From DATARH01 sp035534855 (GTDB taxonomy: Bacteria > Pseudomonadota > Alphaproteobacteria > ATCC43930 > CGMCC-115725), in NCBI GenBank assembly GCA_035534855.1, contig DATLRD010000020.1, forward strand, positions 1 to 12,146: 12,146 bases of DNA, read 5' to 3'. The stretch's first letter is position 1. Every line of letters starts with the position of its first letter. The position numbers and the translations under genes were made by a program. Below, in pieces: positions 1 through 7,277 of the stretch. The notes beneath the pieces are model-generated. The model saw nothing but the letters and a program-made list of their open reading frames with translations, was not told the origin of the DNA and made no database searches.

Positions 1-771
1 CGCCCCTTCCGTGTTCTCGGTCAGGTCGGCAAACGCCTCGCCGAGCGCGCGATGCGCCGCCGCGTCGAGCGGCATGTGATACACCCGCCGGCCCAGCATC
101 CGCGTCAGGCGGTAGTCGCGGCCGCTGTCCAATTCGACGAGATCGAGCCGGGCCTTCAACAGGTCGATGAACGGCAGGAACCGGTCGCGCTGCAGCCCGT
201 GTTCGTACAAATGGTCCGGGTGCCGGTTCGAGGTCGCGACGACGACCACGCCGGCCTCGAACAGCGCGCTGAACAGCCGCTCGAGGATCATCGCGTCGGC
301 GATGTCGTTGACCTGGAACTCGTCGAAGCACAACAGCGTCGCCTCGGCGGCGATCTCGGCGGCGATGTTGAGGATCGGCGCGCGCGCGTGCATCCGCCGC
401 TCGCTTTCGATGCGGTTGTGCACTTCGAGCATGAAGGCGTGGAAATGCACCCGCCGCTTGCGCGCGACCGGGGCCGATCCGAAAAACAGGTCCATCACCA
501 TCGATTTGCCGCGCCCGACCGGCCCCCACAGATAAAGGCCGCGCGGCGCCGCGGCGGCCTCGAGGTCGGCGCGGTGCAGGCGCGCGAGCCAGCCCTGCCG
601 TTTCGATGCCGACCGGTACGAGCGGAGCGCATCGTACAGCGCCTGAAGCCGGTCGATCGCGCGTGCCTGGGCCGGGTCGGGGCGGATCGCTCCCGCCGCG
701 CCGCGCGCGCGGTACAGCGCGTCCGGCCCGGTCGCATCGGTCTGCGCCGGCGATAGGTGCTCGTGCGGCAT
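1..771 (-). CDS. zapE: Cell division protein ZapE / AFG1-family ATPase (3' end outside window)
   Basis: This is a P-loop ATPase of the AFG1/ZapE family, which in bacteria associates with the division ring and in mitochondria with turnover of respiratory proteins. The 257 visible residues show a Walker A motif GPVGRGKS at about 83-90, a Walker B region with DEFQV at about 150-154, and the family stretch TSNRHPDHLYEHGLQRDRF further on. Family members are usually about 350-400 residues, so roughly the last third lies beyond position 1. I chose ATG at 771-769. An in-frame GTG at 792-790 overlaps the stop of the upstream molybdenum hydroxylase gene as GTGA and would add seven residues; neither start has a well-spaced ribosome binding site, so the choice is uncertain. 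The gene probably depends on translation of the preceding gene. In many alphaproteobacteria zapE precedes the malate dehydrogenase/succinyl-CoA ligase genes, which may lie to the left; that is inference. Confidence 0.9.
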   Translation of the reverse strand, partial: MPHEHLSPAQTDATGPDALYRARGAAGAIRPDPAQARAIDRLQALYDALRSYRSASKRQGWLARLHRADLEAAAAPRGLYLWGPVGRGKSMVMDLFFGSAPVARKRRVHFHAFMLEVHNRIESERRMHARAPILNIAAEIAAEATLLCFDEFQVNDIADAMILERLFSALFEAGVVVVATSNRHPDHLYEHGLQRDRFLPFIDLLKARLDLVELDSGRDYRLTRMLGRRVYHMPLDAAAHRALGEAFADLTENTEGA

Positions 772-788
772 CGCGTCGGTCGGCGGCG

Positions 789-2924
789 TCACGCCTTTAG
801 GAGCGCGGCCATGACCTGGTCGCGGGTCAGGGGCAGGTCGCGGATGCGGGCGCCGAGCGCATGGGCGACGGCGTTGCCGATCGCCGCGACGGTCGGGCCG
901 CCTGATGCTTCGCCGATCCCGAGCGGCGGCCGATCGGCGGCCGGGCCGACCAGCTCGACCTCGATCTCCGGCACTTCGCTGAATTTGAGCACCGGATAGG
1001 TTTCCCAGTCGCGCGAGGCGATACCGGCATGGTCGAGCCGCACGCCCTCCTTGAGGGCCCAGCTCGCGCCTTGGATGATACCGCCTTCGAGCTGGTTGAT
1101 CGCGCCGTCAGGGTTGATGACGAGGCCGCCGTCGGCGGCGCACCACACGCGCAGCAGCCGCACGCTCTGGTCGACCTCGACCTCGGCGACCACCGCGCAA
1201 TAGGCGGCGCGGTTCTTGTATTTGGCAAAGCCGATCCCGCGCCCGCTGCCGCTGCCGGCGGGCACGCCGGGCTGCCATTCGGCCATCTTGGCGACCCGCT
1301 CGACGACCGCGCGGGCGCGCGGGTCGCTGAGCACCGCCAGGCGATAGGCGACCGGGTCTTCGCCGGCCTCGGCGGCGCGTTCGTCCATGAACGATTCGAT
1401 CGCGAACACGTTGATCGTGGCGCCCAACCCGCGCAGCGACGAGGTCCGCACCGGGGTTTCGGCGACGAGGTGATGGATGATGCGCTTGTGCGCGAAATCA
1501 TAGAGCGGCTCTCCGTTGCGGGTGCCGCCGCCGCCGTTGGATTCGGGTGGGTCGGCCGCCGGCGGCGCCGGTGGCGGGTCGGGCAGCGCCTCGGCGGCGA
1601 GCAGGTTGCCGCCGCCGCCCGGGCGGCTCGAATGCCGGCCGCTCCAGATTTCCGTGGTCCAGTCGGCCGGGCGGTTGGCGGCGTCGAGCGCGGCGCGCAC
1701 GGTCGTTACCATCGCCGGGCTGACCGGCTCGAAGCCGAATTCCTCCTCGCGCCGCCAGCGTATCTTGACCGGCGCGCCCGGCCGCCGCACCGCGATCACC
1801 GCGGCATCGGCCGCGGCATCGTCGGCGCCGTTATGGCCGTAGCAGCCCGGGCCTTGCACATGTTTCACCGAGATCGCCGCGGGGTCGAGCTTCAGCGTCT
1901 TGGCCAGCGCGGTGCGCAGCGGATAGACGCCCTGGCAGTGCGTCCACACCGTCAGGTGCCCTTCGCGATAGACCGCGAGCGCGCTCGACGGCGCGATCGA
2001 GGCGTGGGCGATGTGCATCCGGGTATAGGTCGCCTCTCGCCACGCGCCGCCCGTGGTCGGGCCCTCGGGCAGCGGCGCGCCGAGCACCCGGTCGATCGAG
2101 GGCTGCTGAATCAGCCAGCGCGCCTGTTCCTGCGCCGGGTTGATCGCGTCGATCCCGTCCCACGCGACATGGTTCGGCGCGACCGCGGCGGCGGCGTCGA
2201 CGGCGGTTTCGTCGGCCCCGACGATCGCCAGGAAATTGCCGTCGCGGATGATCTCGACGGGCCCCTTGGCGGCGCGCCGGATCGCCGCCTCGTCGACCGC
2301 GCCGATCGTCGCGCCGCGGCGCGGTTGGCGCACGACGCGGGCGTGCACCATGCCGGGCAGCGCCATGTCGTGGATGAAGGCCGGGCCGCCGAACACCTTG
2401 GCGGCGAGATCGATGCGCGGCGTGTCGCGCCCGACGACCGCGAAATCGGCGCCGGCTTTGACCGGCGCGGCAGCGGTGGCGCGCCGGCTTAGGTCGATGT
2501 CGCCGGCGAGCGCCCAATAGTCGAGCCCAGTCGCAGCGCCGTTGCGCACGACCGCGCCGTCATGGATCGCCAGCTCGGCTCGGCCGCCGCCCAGCCGCGC
2601 TGCGGCCCGGTCGAGAAACAGCGCGCGTACCTCGGCGCAGGCAAGGCGCAGCGCGACTCCGCCATACTGGATCGACTGGCTGCCGGCGGTATAGCCCTCG
2701 TTCGGGGTCAGGTCGGTGTCCCCAGTCTCAAGGTCGATGCGTTCGGCCGCCACGTCGAGTTCGTCGGCGGCGATCTGCAGCATCGCCGTCAGCACCCCTT
2801 GGCCGATCTCGACCCGTCCGGTCGCGACCGTGACCCGGCCCGCCGCGGGAAACCGCACCCACTGGTCGAGGCGCGGGTTGGCAGCCAGCAGAGGCGGCAG
2901 TTCCGGGGTCGCCGCGCCGGTCAT
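789..2924 (-). CDS. Molybdenum hydroxylase large subunit (xanthine dehydrogenase family, IorB/NicB-like)
   Basis: This is the molybdopterin-binding catalytic subunit of a xanthine oxidase-family hydroxylase, 711 residues, which would hydroxylate an aldehyde or N-heterocycle with water as oxygen source. Recognisable stretches are GQGVLTAM (about 41-48), GCYGHNGADD (about 360-369), RGLGATINVFAIESFMDE (about 498-515) and the C-terminal GEASGG, in which E672 is the likely catalytic glutamate. The pattern is closest to the large subunits of isoquinoline 1-oxidoreductase and nicotinate dehydrogenase. There is no Tat signal at the N-terminus and no fused cytochrome c domain, so a cytoplasmic enzyme is expected. 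A Pro/Gly-rich linker lies at about 448-467. Its ATG overlaps the TGA of the iron-sulfur subunit gene as ATGA, so the two are translationally coupled and presumably made in equal amounts. No FAD subunit, cytochrome subunit or XdhC-type maturation gene is in the window. The substrate cannot be told from sequence. Confidence 0.9.
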   Translation of the reverse strand: MTGAATPELPPLLAANPRLDQWVRFPAAGRVTVATGRVEIGQGVLTAMLQIAADELDVAAERIDLETGDTDLTPNEGYTAGSQSIQYGGVALRLACAEVRALFLDRAAARLGGGRAELAIHDGAVVRNGAATGLDYWALAGDIDLSRRATAAAPVKAGADFAVVGRDTPRIDLAAKVFGGPAFIHDMALPGMVHARVVRQPRRGATIGAVDEAAIRRAAKGPVEIIRDGNFLAIVGADETAVDAAAAVAPNHVAWDGIDAINPAQEQARWLIQQPSIDRVLGAPLPEGPTTGGAWREATYTRMHIAHASIAPSSALAVYREGHLTVWTHCQGVYPLRTALAKTLKLDPAAISVKHVQGPGCYGHNGADDAAADAAVIAVRRPGAPVKIRWRREEEFGFEPVSPAMVTTVRAALDAANRPADWTTEIWSGRHSSRPGGGGNLLAAEALPDPPPAPPAADPPESNGGGGTRNGEPLYDFAHKRIIHHLVAETPVRTSSLRGLGATINVFAIESFMDERAAEAGEDPVAYRLAVLSDPRARAVVERVAKMAEWQPGVPAGSGSGRGIGFAKYKNRAAYCAVVAEVEVDQSVRLLRVWCAADGGLVINPDGAINQLEGGIIQGASWALKEGVRLDHAGIASRDWETYPVLKFSEVPEIEVELVGPAADRPPLGIGEASGGPTVAAIGNAVAHALGARIRDLPLTRDQVMAALLKA

Positions 2925-3400
2925 GCCGCCGCTCCCTGGCGGAGCTGCGCGGCGGCACGTTCGACCGCGCGCAGGATGCGCACGTGGCTGCCGCAGCGGC
3001 CGATATTGTCATCGAGCGCCACCGCGATCTCGCGCCGCGTCGGCGTCGGGTTGCGGTCGAGCAGCGCCTTGGCCGAGATCAGGATGCCGGCGAGGCAATA
3101 GCCGCACTGGCCCGCCTGCTCGTCGAGAAACGCCTGTTGCAGCGGGTGCGGGCGATCAGGCGTGCCGAGCCCCTCGATCGTCATGATGTCCTTGCCGGCG
3201 ACCGTCGACAGCGCCGTGCCGCAGGATTTTTCCGGTGCGCCGTCGACCAGCACCATGCAGCATCCGCATTGTTCGAGGCCGCAGCCGAATTTCGTGCCGG
3301 TCAGGCCGAGATGGTTGCGTAGCACGTCGAGCAGTGGGGTATCTCCGTCGGCCGCCACACTGACTGGTTTTCCGTTGACGATCAGGCTGGTTGTGGGCAT
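2921..3400 (-). CDS. (2Fe-2S)-binding small subunit of molybdenum hydroxylase (IorA/NicA-like)
   Basis: This 159-residue protein is the electron-transfer subunit that passes electrons from the molybdenum centre through two 2Fe-2S clusters. The N-terminal ferredoxin-like domain has the cluster cysteines C40, C45, C48 and C60 (CGLEQCGCC followed by SC). The C-terminal four-helix domain has C99 and C102 (QCGYC), but the usual C-x-C of the second cluster reads NIGRCG, so only C136 is present and position 134 is glycine. The codon is GGC, one base from TGC. Length and order fit the IorA/NicA family. The ATG at 3400-3398 is preceded by GGAG about six bases upstream, which supports this start. It is the first gene of the coupled pair with the large subunit. 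The missing cysteine could be a true variant of this subfamily, a damaging change or a sequence error; the rest of the domain is intact. Confidence 0.92.
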   Translation of the reverse strand: MPTTSLIVNGKPVSVAADGDTPLLDVLRNHLGLTGTKFGCGLEQCGCCMVLVDGAPEKSCGTALSTVAGKDIMTIEGLGTPDRPHPLQQAFLDEQAGQCGYCLAGILISAKALLDRNPTPTRREIAVALDDNIGRCGSHVRILRAVERAAAQLRQGAAA

Positions 3401-3439
3401 CGCCGCTCCGCTCTTAAAGAGGCCTGCACAATACCAGAT

Positions 3440-3457
3440 CGCGCAACGCGTCGCGCG
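3440..3457. repeat. Imperfect palindrome between cyclase stop and hydroxylase operon start
   Basis: The 18 bases centred on ACGCGT read almost the same on both strands, with one mismatched pair. The site lies in the 78-base gap after the first cyclase gene and before the iron-sulfur subunit gene. It has no T-tract, so a standard terminator is doubtful; it could be a Rho-dependent pause site or an operator for the hydroxylase genes. In DNA this rich in GC such a palindrome may arise by chance. Confidence 0.25.
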
Positions 3458-3478
3458 CTCCGTCGGGCGTGCGATTGC

Positions 3479-5719
3479 TTACTTGGACTCGGCGACGAAG
3501 ACCCCGGCCCAATCGGGGCCGGGCGGGTTGGCGGCGAAATGTTCGATGCGCTCGGCGTAGAGGTCGTAAAATCCGGCGAGCGCCAGGTTGCCGCAGCGGC
3601 ACGCGGCGAGCGCCTCGCGCGCCCCTGCCCAGTCCTGCGTCCGATAGCAGGCGAGCATACGGTCGTGCTGGCTTTGGTGGGCGAGAAAGTCGGCCGATTG
3701 GGCGAGTGTTACGTCGCCGAGCAGCGTATAGATCTGCACCGGCTCCTTCTTGCCGATCACCGCGATCAGGTCGAGTTCGAGCGCCGCCCAGCCGGGCGCC
3801 GCGTGCCGTGTCTCCTCGCCGAGGACGATCGAGACGTGATAGGTCTTGGTCTGGCCTTCGAGGCGCGAGGCGAGGTTTACCGCGTCTCCCATTGCGGTAT
3901 ACGCGAAGCGCGCGTCGGAGCCCATGTTGCCGACGACGCATTCGCCGGTGTTGAGCCCGACGCCGATATGCAGCGGCACAAAGGCGCGCCCGTCGCGCGT
4001 GGCCTCCTGCTCCAGGTCGCGGTTGATGCGCTCGAGCGACCCGATCATCGCCAGCGCGGAATCGCAGGCGTGGTCGGCGTGCGCGGAATCGTCGAGCGGC
4101 GCGTTCCAGAATGCCATCACGCAATCGCCCATGTATTTGTCGATCGTGCCCCGCCGCGCCATGATCAGCTCGGTCATCGGGCTCAGAAAGCCGCGGTTGA
4201 TCAGCCGAGACAGGCCCTGCGGGTTGGCCTTGAACGATTCGGCGATCGAGGTGAAGCCTCGGATGTCGCTGAACATCAAGGTCAGATTGCGCGTTTCGCC
4301 GCCGAGCTGCAGTCGCTCGGGATGCTCGGCCAGCACCGACACGAGATCCGGCGCCAGATAGTGGCGGAACGCCGATTGGATGCGGCGCCGCTGGCTTTCG
4401 ACAAAGCCATAGCGAAACAGCAGCAGGCTGAGCGTCGCCGCAGTCAGCGCGATGACCGGGTTGACCAGCGGCAGCCACAGCCCGCGATCGAACGCCACCT
4501 GCGCCCCGATGCACCAGATCGCGATCGGCGCTGCCCCGGCGAGCGCCGAGACCTGCGATGGCAGCACCCTGATCACCAGTGCCGTCGTGACCGCGAGCAG
4601 CACAACCAGCCCGATCGTGATCGACGGCCAGGGCGGCGGGGAATCGGCGATGAAATCCTGGTGCAGGATCGAATCGATCACGTTCGCCATGCGCTCGGTC
4701 CCGGGCAGCGGCGTGTTCCCGAACGGCGCGGGGTTGGTGTCGGCGAGGCCGATAAACGACGCGCCGATCAGGACGATGCGCCCGGCGAGGGCGGCTTTCG
4801 GCACCTTGCCGGTGACGAGGTCGACAAAAGAGTAGGTCGGAAACGTACCGCGCGGCCCGCGATAATTGACCACCAGCCGCATCGCCGCATCGGTCGGCAC
4901 GCGCAGTTTGCCGATACGCACCCCGTCGCCAAGCGCCAGTCCGACCTTGGCCCACGGCACGCCGACATAGGCCGCCGCGGCGCGTACCGACAGCGACGGC
5001 ATGAAGTCGCCGCCATAGGGCAGCGCGACATATTCGTAGCGCGGCGCGCCGTCGTAATCGTAGGCGATCGTGACATGACCGAGCCCCATCGCGGCCGCTG
5101 CGAGCGGCGCCAGCGGCAATAGCGGGGCCTCCGGCTGCAGCGGAAACACCGGCTGGGTCTTGCTGTCGTCAAACTGCTGATAGGATTGCTGGGCGATGAT
5201 CGGCGGCTCGTTGACGGTCGCGCCTTCAAAGTCAAACGCCACCGGCAGCAGCACCCGGCCGCTGGCGCGGATCGCCGCGGCGAAATCGCCGTCGGGGTCG
5301 GCGTCCATAAGCTCCGCGAGCGCGTCGCGCAAGGCCATGTCCTGGCCCGGCGGCAATGCGTTCGCCACTTTCTTGGCGGCTGCGCGCAGCCGCGGCGGTA
5401 TCGGCTGGTCGGGCTCGGCAAACAGCATGTCGAACACGATCTCTTTGGCGTTGTCCTGGCCGAGCAGTTTCACGGCCTTGGCGAACAGATCGCGGCTCAG
5501 CGGCCAGCGCCCGAGCGCGGCCAGACTCTTGTCGTCGACTAGCACGACCGCGATCTCTTTGCCCGGCGGCTCGACCCCGCGCAGACGAAAGCGCAGGTCG
5601 AGCGATGCTGTTTCCAGGTTGCGCACCGCCCCGGAATTACTGAAGTTCAGCAGCAACAGCGTCGCCAGCGCGATAATCAGGGCTAACCCGGCTTCGCGCG
5701 CGAACCGCAGAAAAGCCAA
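3479..5719 (-). CDS. CHASE2-domain class III adenylate/guanylate cyclase (first copy)
   Basis: This is a membrane-bound sensor cyclase of 746 residues. In order it has a transmembrane helix (about 10-26), a periplasmic CHASE2 sensor domain (about 33-345), three more transmembrane helices (about 364-386, 391-409, 415-436) and a cytoplasmic class III cyclase domain (about 478-660). The catalytic residues are complete: metal-binding D485 (FSDIRGFT) and D532 (YMGDCVMAFW), purine-selecting K528 and T608, and N615 and R619 (VNLASR). Lys with Thr is the class IIIb pattern, so cAMP is the likely product. The only start upstream of the first helix is TTG at 5719-5717, with a weak AGG eight bases before it; the frame is closed upstream by the TAG that ends the FecR gene. 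Nine bases separate the two genes, so this cyclase is most likely cotranscribed and translationally coupled with FecR. The signal sensed is unknown. Confidence 0.92.
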   Translation of the reverse strand: MAFLRFAREAGLALIIALATLLLLNFSNSGAVRNLETASLDLRFRLRGVEPPGKEIAVVLVDDKSLAALGRWPLSRDLFAKAVKLLGQDNAKEIVFDMLFAEPDQPIPPRLRAAAKKVANALPPGQDMALRDALAELMDADPDGDFAAAIRASGRVLLPVAFDFEGATVNEPPIIAQQSYQQFDDSKTQPVFPLQPEAPLLPLAPLAAAAMGLGHVTIAYDYDGAPRYEYVALPYGGDFMPSLSVRAAAAYVGVPWAKVGLALGDGVRIGKLRVPTDAAMRLVVNYRGPRGTFPTYSFVDLVTGKVPKAALAGRIVLIGASFIGLADTNPAPFGNTPLPGTERMANVIDSILHQDFIADSPPPWPSITIGLVVLLAVTTALVIRVLPSQVSALAGAAPIAIWCIGAQVAFDRGLWLPLVNPVIALTAATLSLLLFRYGFVESQRRRIQSAFRHYLAPDLVSVLAEHPERLQLGGETRNLTLMFSDIRGFTSIAESFKANPQGLSRLINRGFLSPMTELIMARRGTIDKYMGDCVMAFWNAPLDDSAHADHACDSALAMIGSLERINRDLEQEATRDGRAFVPLHIGVGLNTGECVVGNMGSDARFAYTAMGDAVNLASRLEGQTKTYHVSIVLGEETRHAAPGWAALELDLIAVIGKKEPVQIYTLLGDVTLAQSADFLAHQSQHDRMLACYRTQDWAGAREALAACRCGNLALAGFYDLYAERIEHFAANPPGPDWAGVFVAESK

Positions 5720-5728
5720 ATCTGCTGC

Positions 5729-6649
5729 CTAGTAGTTGCCACGGTTTCGCGGCGGCGGCGGCGGTGGCGGCGGGGTGAAGCCGCCTCCGCCGGGTCGGGT
5801 GGGAAAGCCCATCCCACCGGGGCCGTTGCCGAATACGCCGCCCGGATACGACCCGAACCCGCCGGGACCGCTGGGTGGAGGCGGGGTGCTCGCGTTGGGC
5901 GGCGGGGCGTTTTGGCTAGGCGGCGGGGTATATTGGCTAGGCGGCGGGCCCTCGCTCGGCGGTGGGTTGTTCGGGCCCGGATGGTATTCCTCCTCCTCCG
6001 AATGCCGGCGGCGCGGCGGCCGGCGCACTGGTATTTCGACCCGCGCGTTCAGCGCATAGAACATGCGCATCGTCCACAGCTGCGGCGTGGTCGGGTCGTG
6101 CTCCAGCGCGACATGGGCGCCGTGGCGCGGACCGATCGCTACGCTCTGCCCAGTTGTGCTGCTGGTCAGCGAGACAATCCCGGTCAGCACCGCGACCAGC
6201 GTGTCGTTGGGTTTCGCCTCGATGAACCAATCGGTCGAACGCACCGCGGCGGTGCCGGTCGCGGTCTTGACCTCAAAGGTCGACGGGTGGTCGACCGGGG
6301 CGACGACGGCGCGCAGCAGCCCCTGGCCGAGGTTCAACTCGGCGTCTTGGCGCTTGCCCTTTGGGTCGAGCGTGTAGGTCGCGATCGTGAACTTTGTGTT
6401 GGACGCGACCGACACGATCGACCCGTCGCCCATCCGCAATTTGAGTTTGGCGGCGGCCGGAACCTCGATCACGTCACCGACTTCGACCGGGCTGCCGAGC
6501 CGCAGCGGCTTGCGCTGCCCGCCGCTCTCGTCAAAGCATTGGCCGGCGATGCCGACTACTGTGCCGGCGGCGGCTTCGGCGCGGGCGGGGCCGAGCAGCG
6601 CCAGCGCGAACACCGCGGCCCACAAGGCACGGGACAGAATGTGCGGCAT
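5729..6649 (-). CDS. FecR-domain secreted protein with Pro/Gly-rich tail
   Basis: This 306-residue protein starts with a signal peptide (hydrophobic core WAAVFALALLG, likely cleavage after an Ala-rich stretch near residue 25). A FecR domain follows to about residue 190, with GSPVEVGDVIEVP, a GDGSIVSVASNTKF stretch and GTAAVRSTDWFIE. It should lie in the periplasm or outside. After a basic-then-acidic switch (RRPPRRRHSEEEE) comes a low-complexity tail of about 90 residues with PPPS-type heptads, glycine-rich loops and a run of eight prolines, ending RNRGNY. Unlike the classical FecR anti-sigma protein it has no cytoplasmic sigma-binding part or transmembrane anchor, and no sigma factor gene is nearby. 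I prefer ATG at 6649-6647, four bases after AGGAGG; a GTG directly before it (6652-6650) is too close to that site. The next gene, a CHASE2-cyclase, follows after nine bases, suggesting that this protein works with its sensor domain. Confidence 0.85.
   Translation of the reverse strand: MPHILSRALWAAVFALALLGPARAEAAAGTVVGIAGQCFDESGGQRKPLRLGSPVEVGDVIEVPAAAKLKLRMGDGSIVSVASNTKFTIATYTLDPKGKRQDAELNLGQGLLRAVVAPVDHPSTFEVKTATGTAAVRSTDWFIEAKPNDTLVAVLTGIVSLTSSTTGQSVAIGPRHGAHVALEHDPTTPQLWTMRMFYALNARVEIPVRRPPRRRHSEEEEYHPGPNNPPPSEGPPPSQYTPPPSQNAPPPNASTPPPPSGPGGFGSYPGGVFGNGPGGMGFPTRPGGGGFTPPPPPPPPRNRGNY
5870..5965 (-). repeat. 21-base tandem repeats encoding PPPS-type heptads in the FecR tail
   Basis: Within the FecR-like gene a 21-base unit recurs about four to five times. 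Read on the minus strand it encodes PPPSEG, PPPSQYT, PPPSQNA, PPPNAST and PPPPSG. The two central units share the 16-base stretch TTGGCTAGGCGGCGGG on the plus strand, starting at 5912 and 5933, exactly 21 bases apart. Because the unit is a multiple of three, gain or loss would change tail length without breaking the frame. Confidence 0.8.
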
Positions 6650-6745
6650 CACGCCTCCTCCGGGCCTTCGGCCGCGGCGACCGCCCCGGATTGACCGGTT
6701 CCGCGACCGCCGTCTGCAGGCCCAGAAACCGACCCCGTCAGATCG

Positions 6746-7168
6746 TCAATGACCCGCTGGCGGATCGACCGGAACGGTGCCGAGCTCGCCGGGAACCGAT
6801 ATTTCGAGCGCCTCGAAATCGTCCGACGTGCGCAATTCGTTGTGAACGAGGCCGCCCGGGATGAACACCGAATCGCCCTTTTCAAAGCGCAGGGCTTCGC
6901 TGCCTTCGAATTCGAGTTCGACCCAGCCGTTGAGCAGGTAGACGAACTGGCCGTCGCAGGTGTGATAGTGCCAGCCGGTCGGCTGGGTCATGCCGGTTCT
7001 CGCCTTCATCACCTGGCCGCGCATCGAGCCATTGCTGGCGTCCTTGATCAGCAGGTCGCGGTAGCTGAAGAAATCGCGCCGGCCGGCCACCATCGCCGGC
7101 GCCTTGGCCCGCGTGTAGCCGAGCTTCATCGTCGGTTTGGTCGACAGCGTTGATACGTCGTTGGCCAT
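6746..7168 (-). CDS. Cupin-domain protein
   Basis: This is a single-domain cupin of 140 residues, a small beta-barrel that usually binds a metal ion. The first cupin motif is GWHYHTCDGQFVYLLNG, with H67 and H69 as metal ligands; the usual glutamate position holds Q74. The second motif is PGGLVHNEL with H109. It could be an enzyme such as a dioxygenase or isomerase, or a small-molecule binding protein; the sequence does not decide. The ATG is preceded by a strong GGGAGG five to six bases upstream, and a candidate promoter lies at 7205-7233. The gene follows the FAD oxidoreductase gene after about 109 bases and precedes the FecR gene by about 96 bases, so it may have its own transcript. Confidence 0.85.
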   Translation of the reverse strand: MANDVSTLSTKPTMKLGYTRAKAPAMVAGRRDFFSYRDLLIKDASNGSMRGQVMKARTGMTQPTGWHYHTCDGQFVYLLNGWVELEFEGSEALRFEKGDSVFIPGGLVHNELRTSDDFEALEISVPGELGTVPVDPPAGH

Positions 7169-7204
7169 CTGAGCCTCCCTGAGCGAAGCGCAATCGCGCG
7201 CCGC

Positions 7205-7233
7205 ATCGTAAAAGACCGGCGCCGCCGGAGCAA
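7205..7233 (-). promoter_or_regulatory. Candidate sigma-70-type promoter for the cupin gene
   Basis: Read on the minus strand, TTGCTC (7233-7228) and TACGAT (7210-7205) are separated by exactly 17 bases, each matching four of six consensus positions. Transcription would start near 7198, leaving a leader of about 30 bases with the strong GGGAGG site before the cupin ATG. A nearby TATAAA (7249-7244) has no good -35 partner. Confidence 0.4.
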
Positions 7234-7277
7234 GGCGGCCTGCTTTATAGGCTCGCGGCGGGCGAGAGGCTCGGATT

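Noticed and set aside
1029..2492. Open frame of 487 codons on the plus strand
   Set aside because: It is antisense to the molybdenum hydroxylase large subunit, with Arg/Gly/Asp-rich composition and no recognisable motif.
3414..4955. Minus-strand open frame of 513 codons in another phase of the cyclase gene
   Set aside because: It overlaps the real cyclase frame almost fully, and the peptide is arginine-rich without domains.
3539..5122. Long open frame of 527 codons on the plus strand
   Set aside because: It lies fully antisense to the first CHASE2-cyclase, whose domains and catalytic residues are clear. The peptide is rich in Arg, Gly and His, as expected for a GC-rich antisense frame, and shows no domain.
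5729..6649. FecR protein as a classical anti-sigma regulator of iron uptake
   Set aside because: It has a cleavable signal peptide, no cytoplasmic sigma-binding domain, no membrane anchor, and no sigma factor or TonB receptor gene nearby.
6653..6745. Possible terminator or promoter in the cupin-FecR gap
   Set aside because: Only a four-base-pair GGCC/GGCC hairpin and no T-run or -35/-10 pair could be seen.
7252..7266. Short hairpin CTCGC/GCGAG after the FAD oxidoreductase gene as a terminator
   Set aside because: The stem has only five base pairs and is followed by no T-tract on the minus strand.
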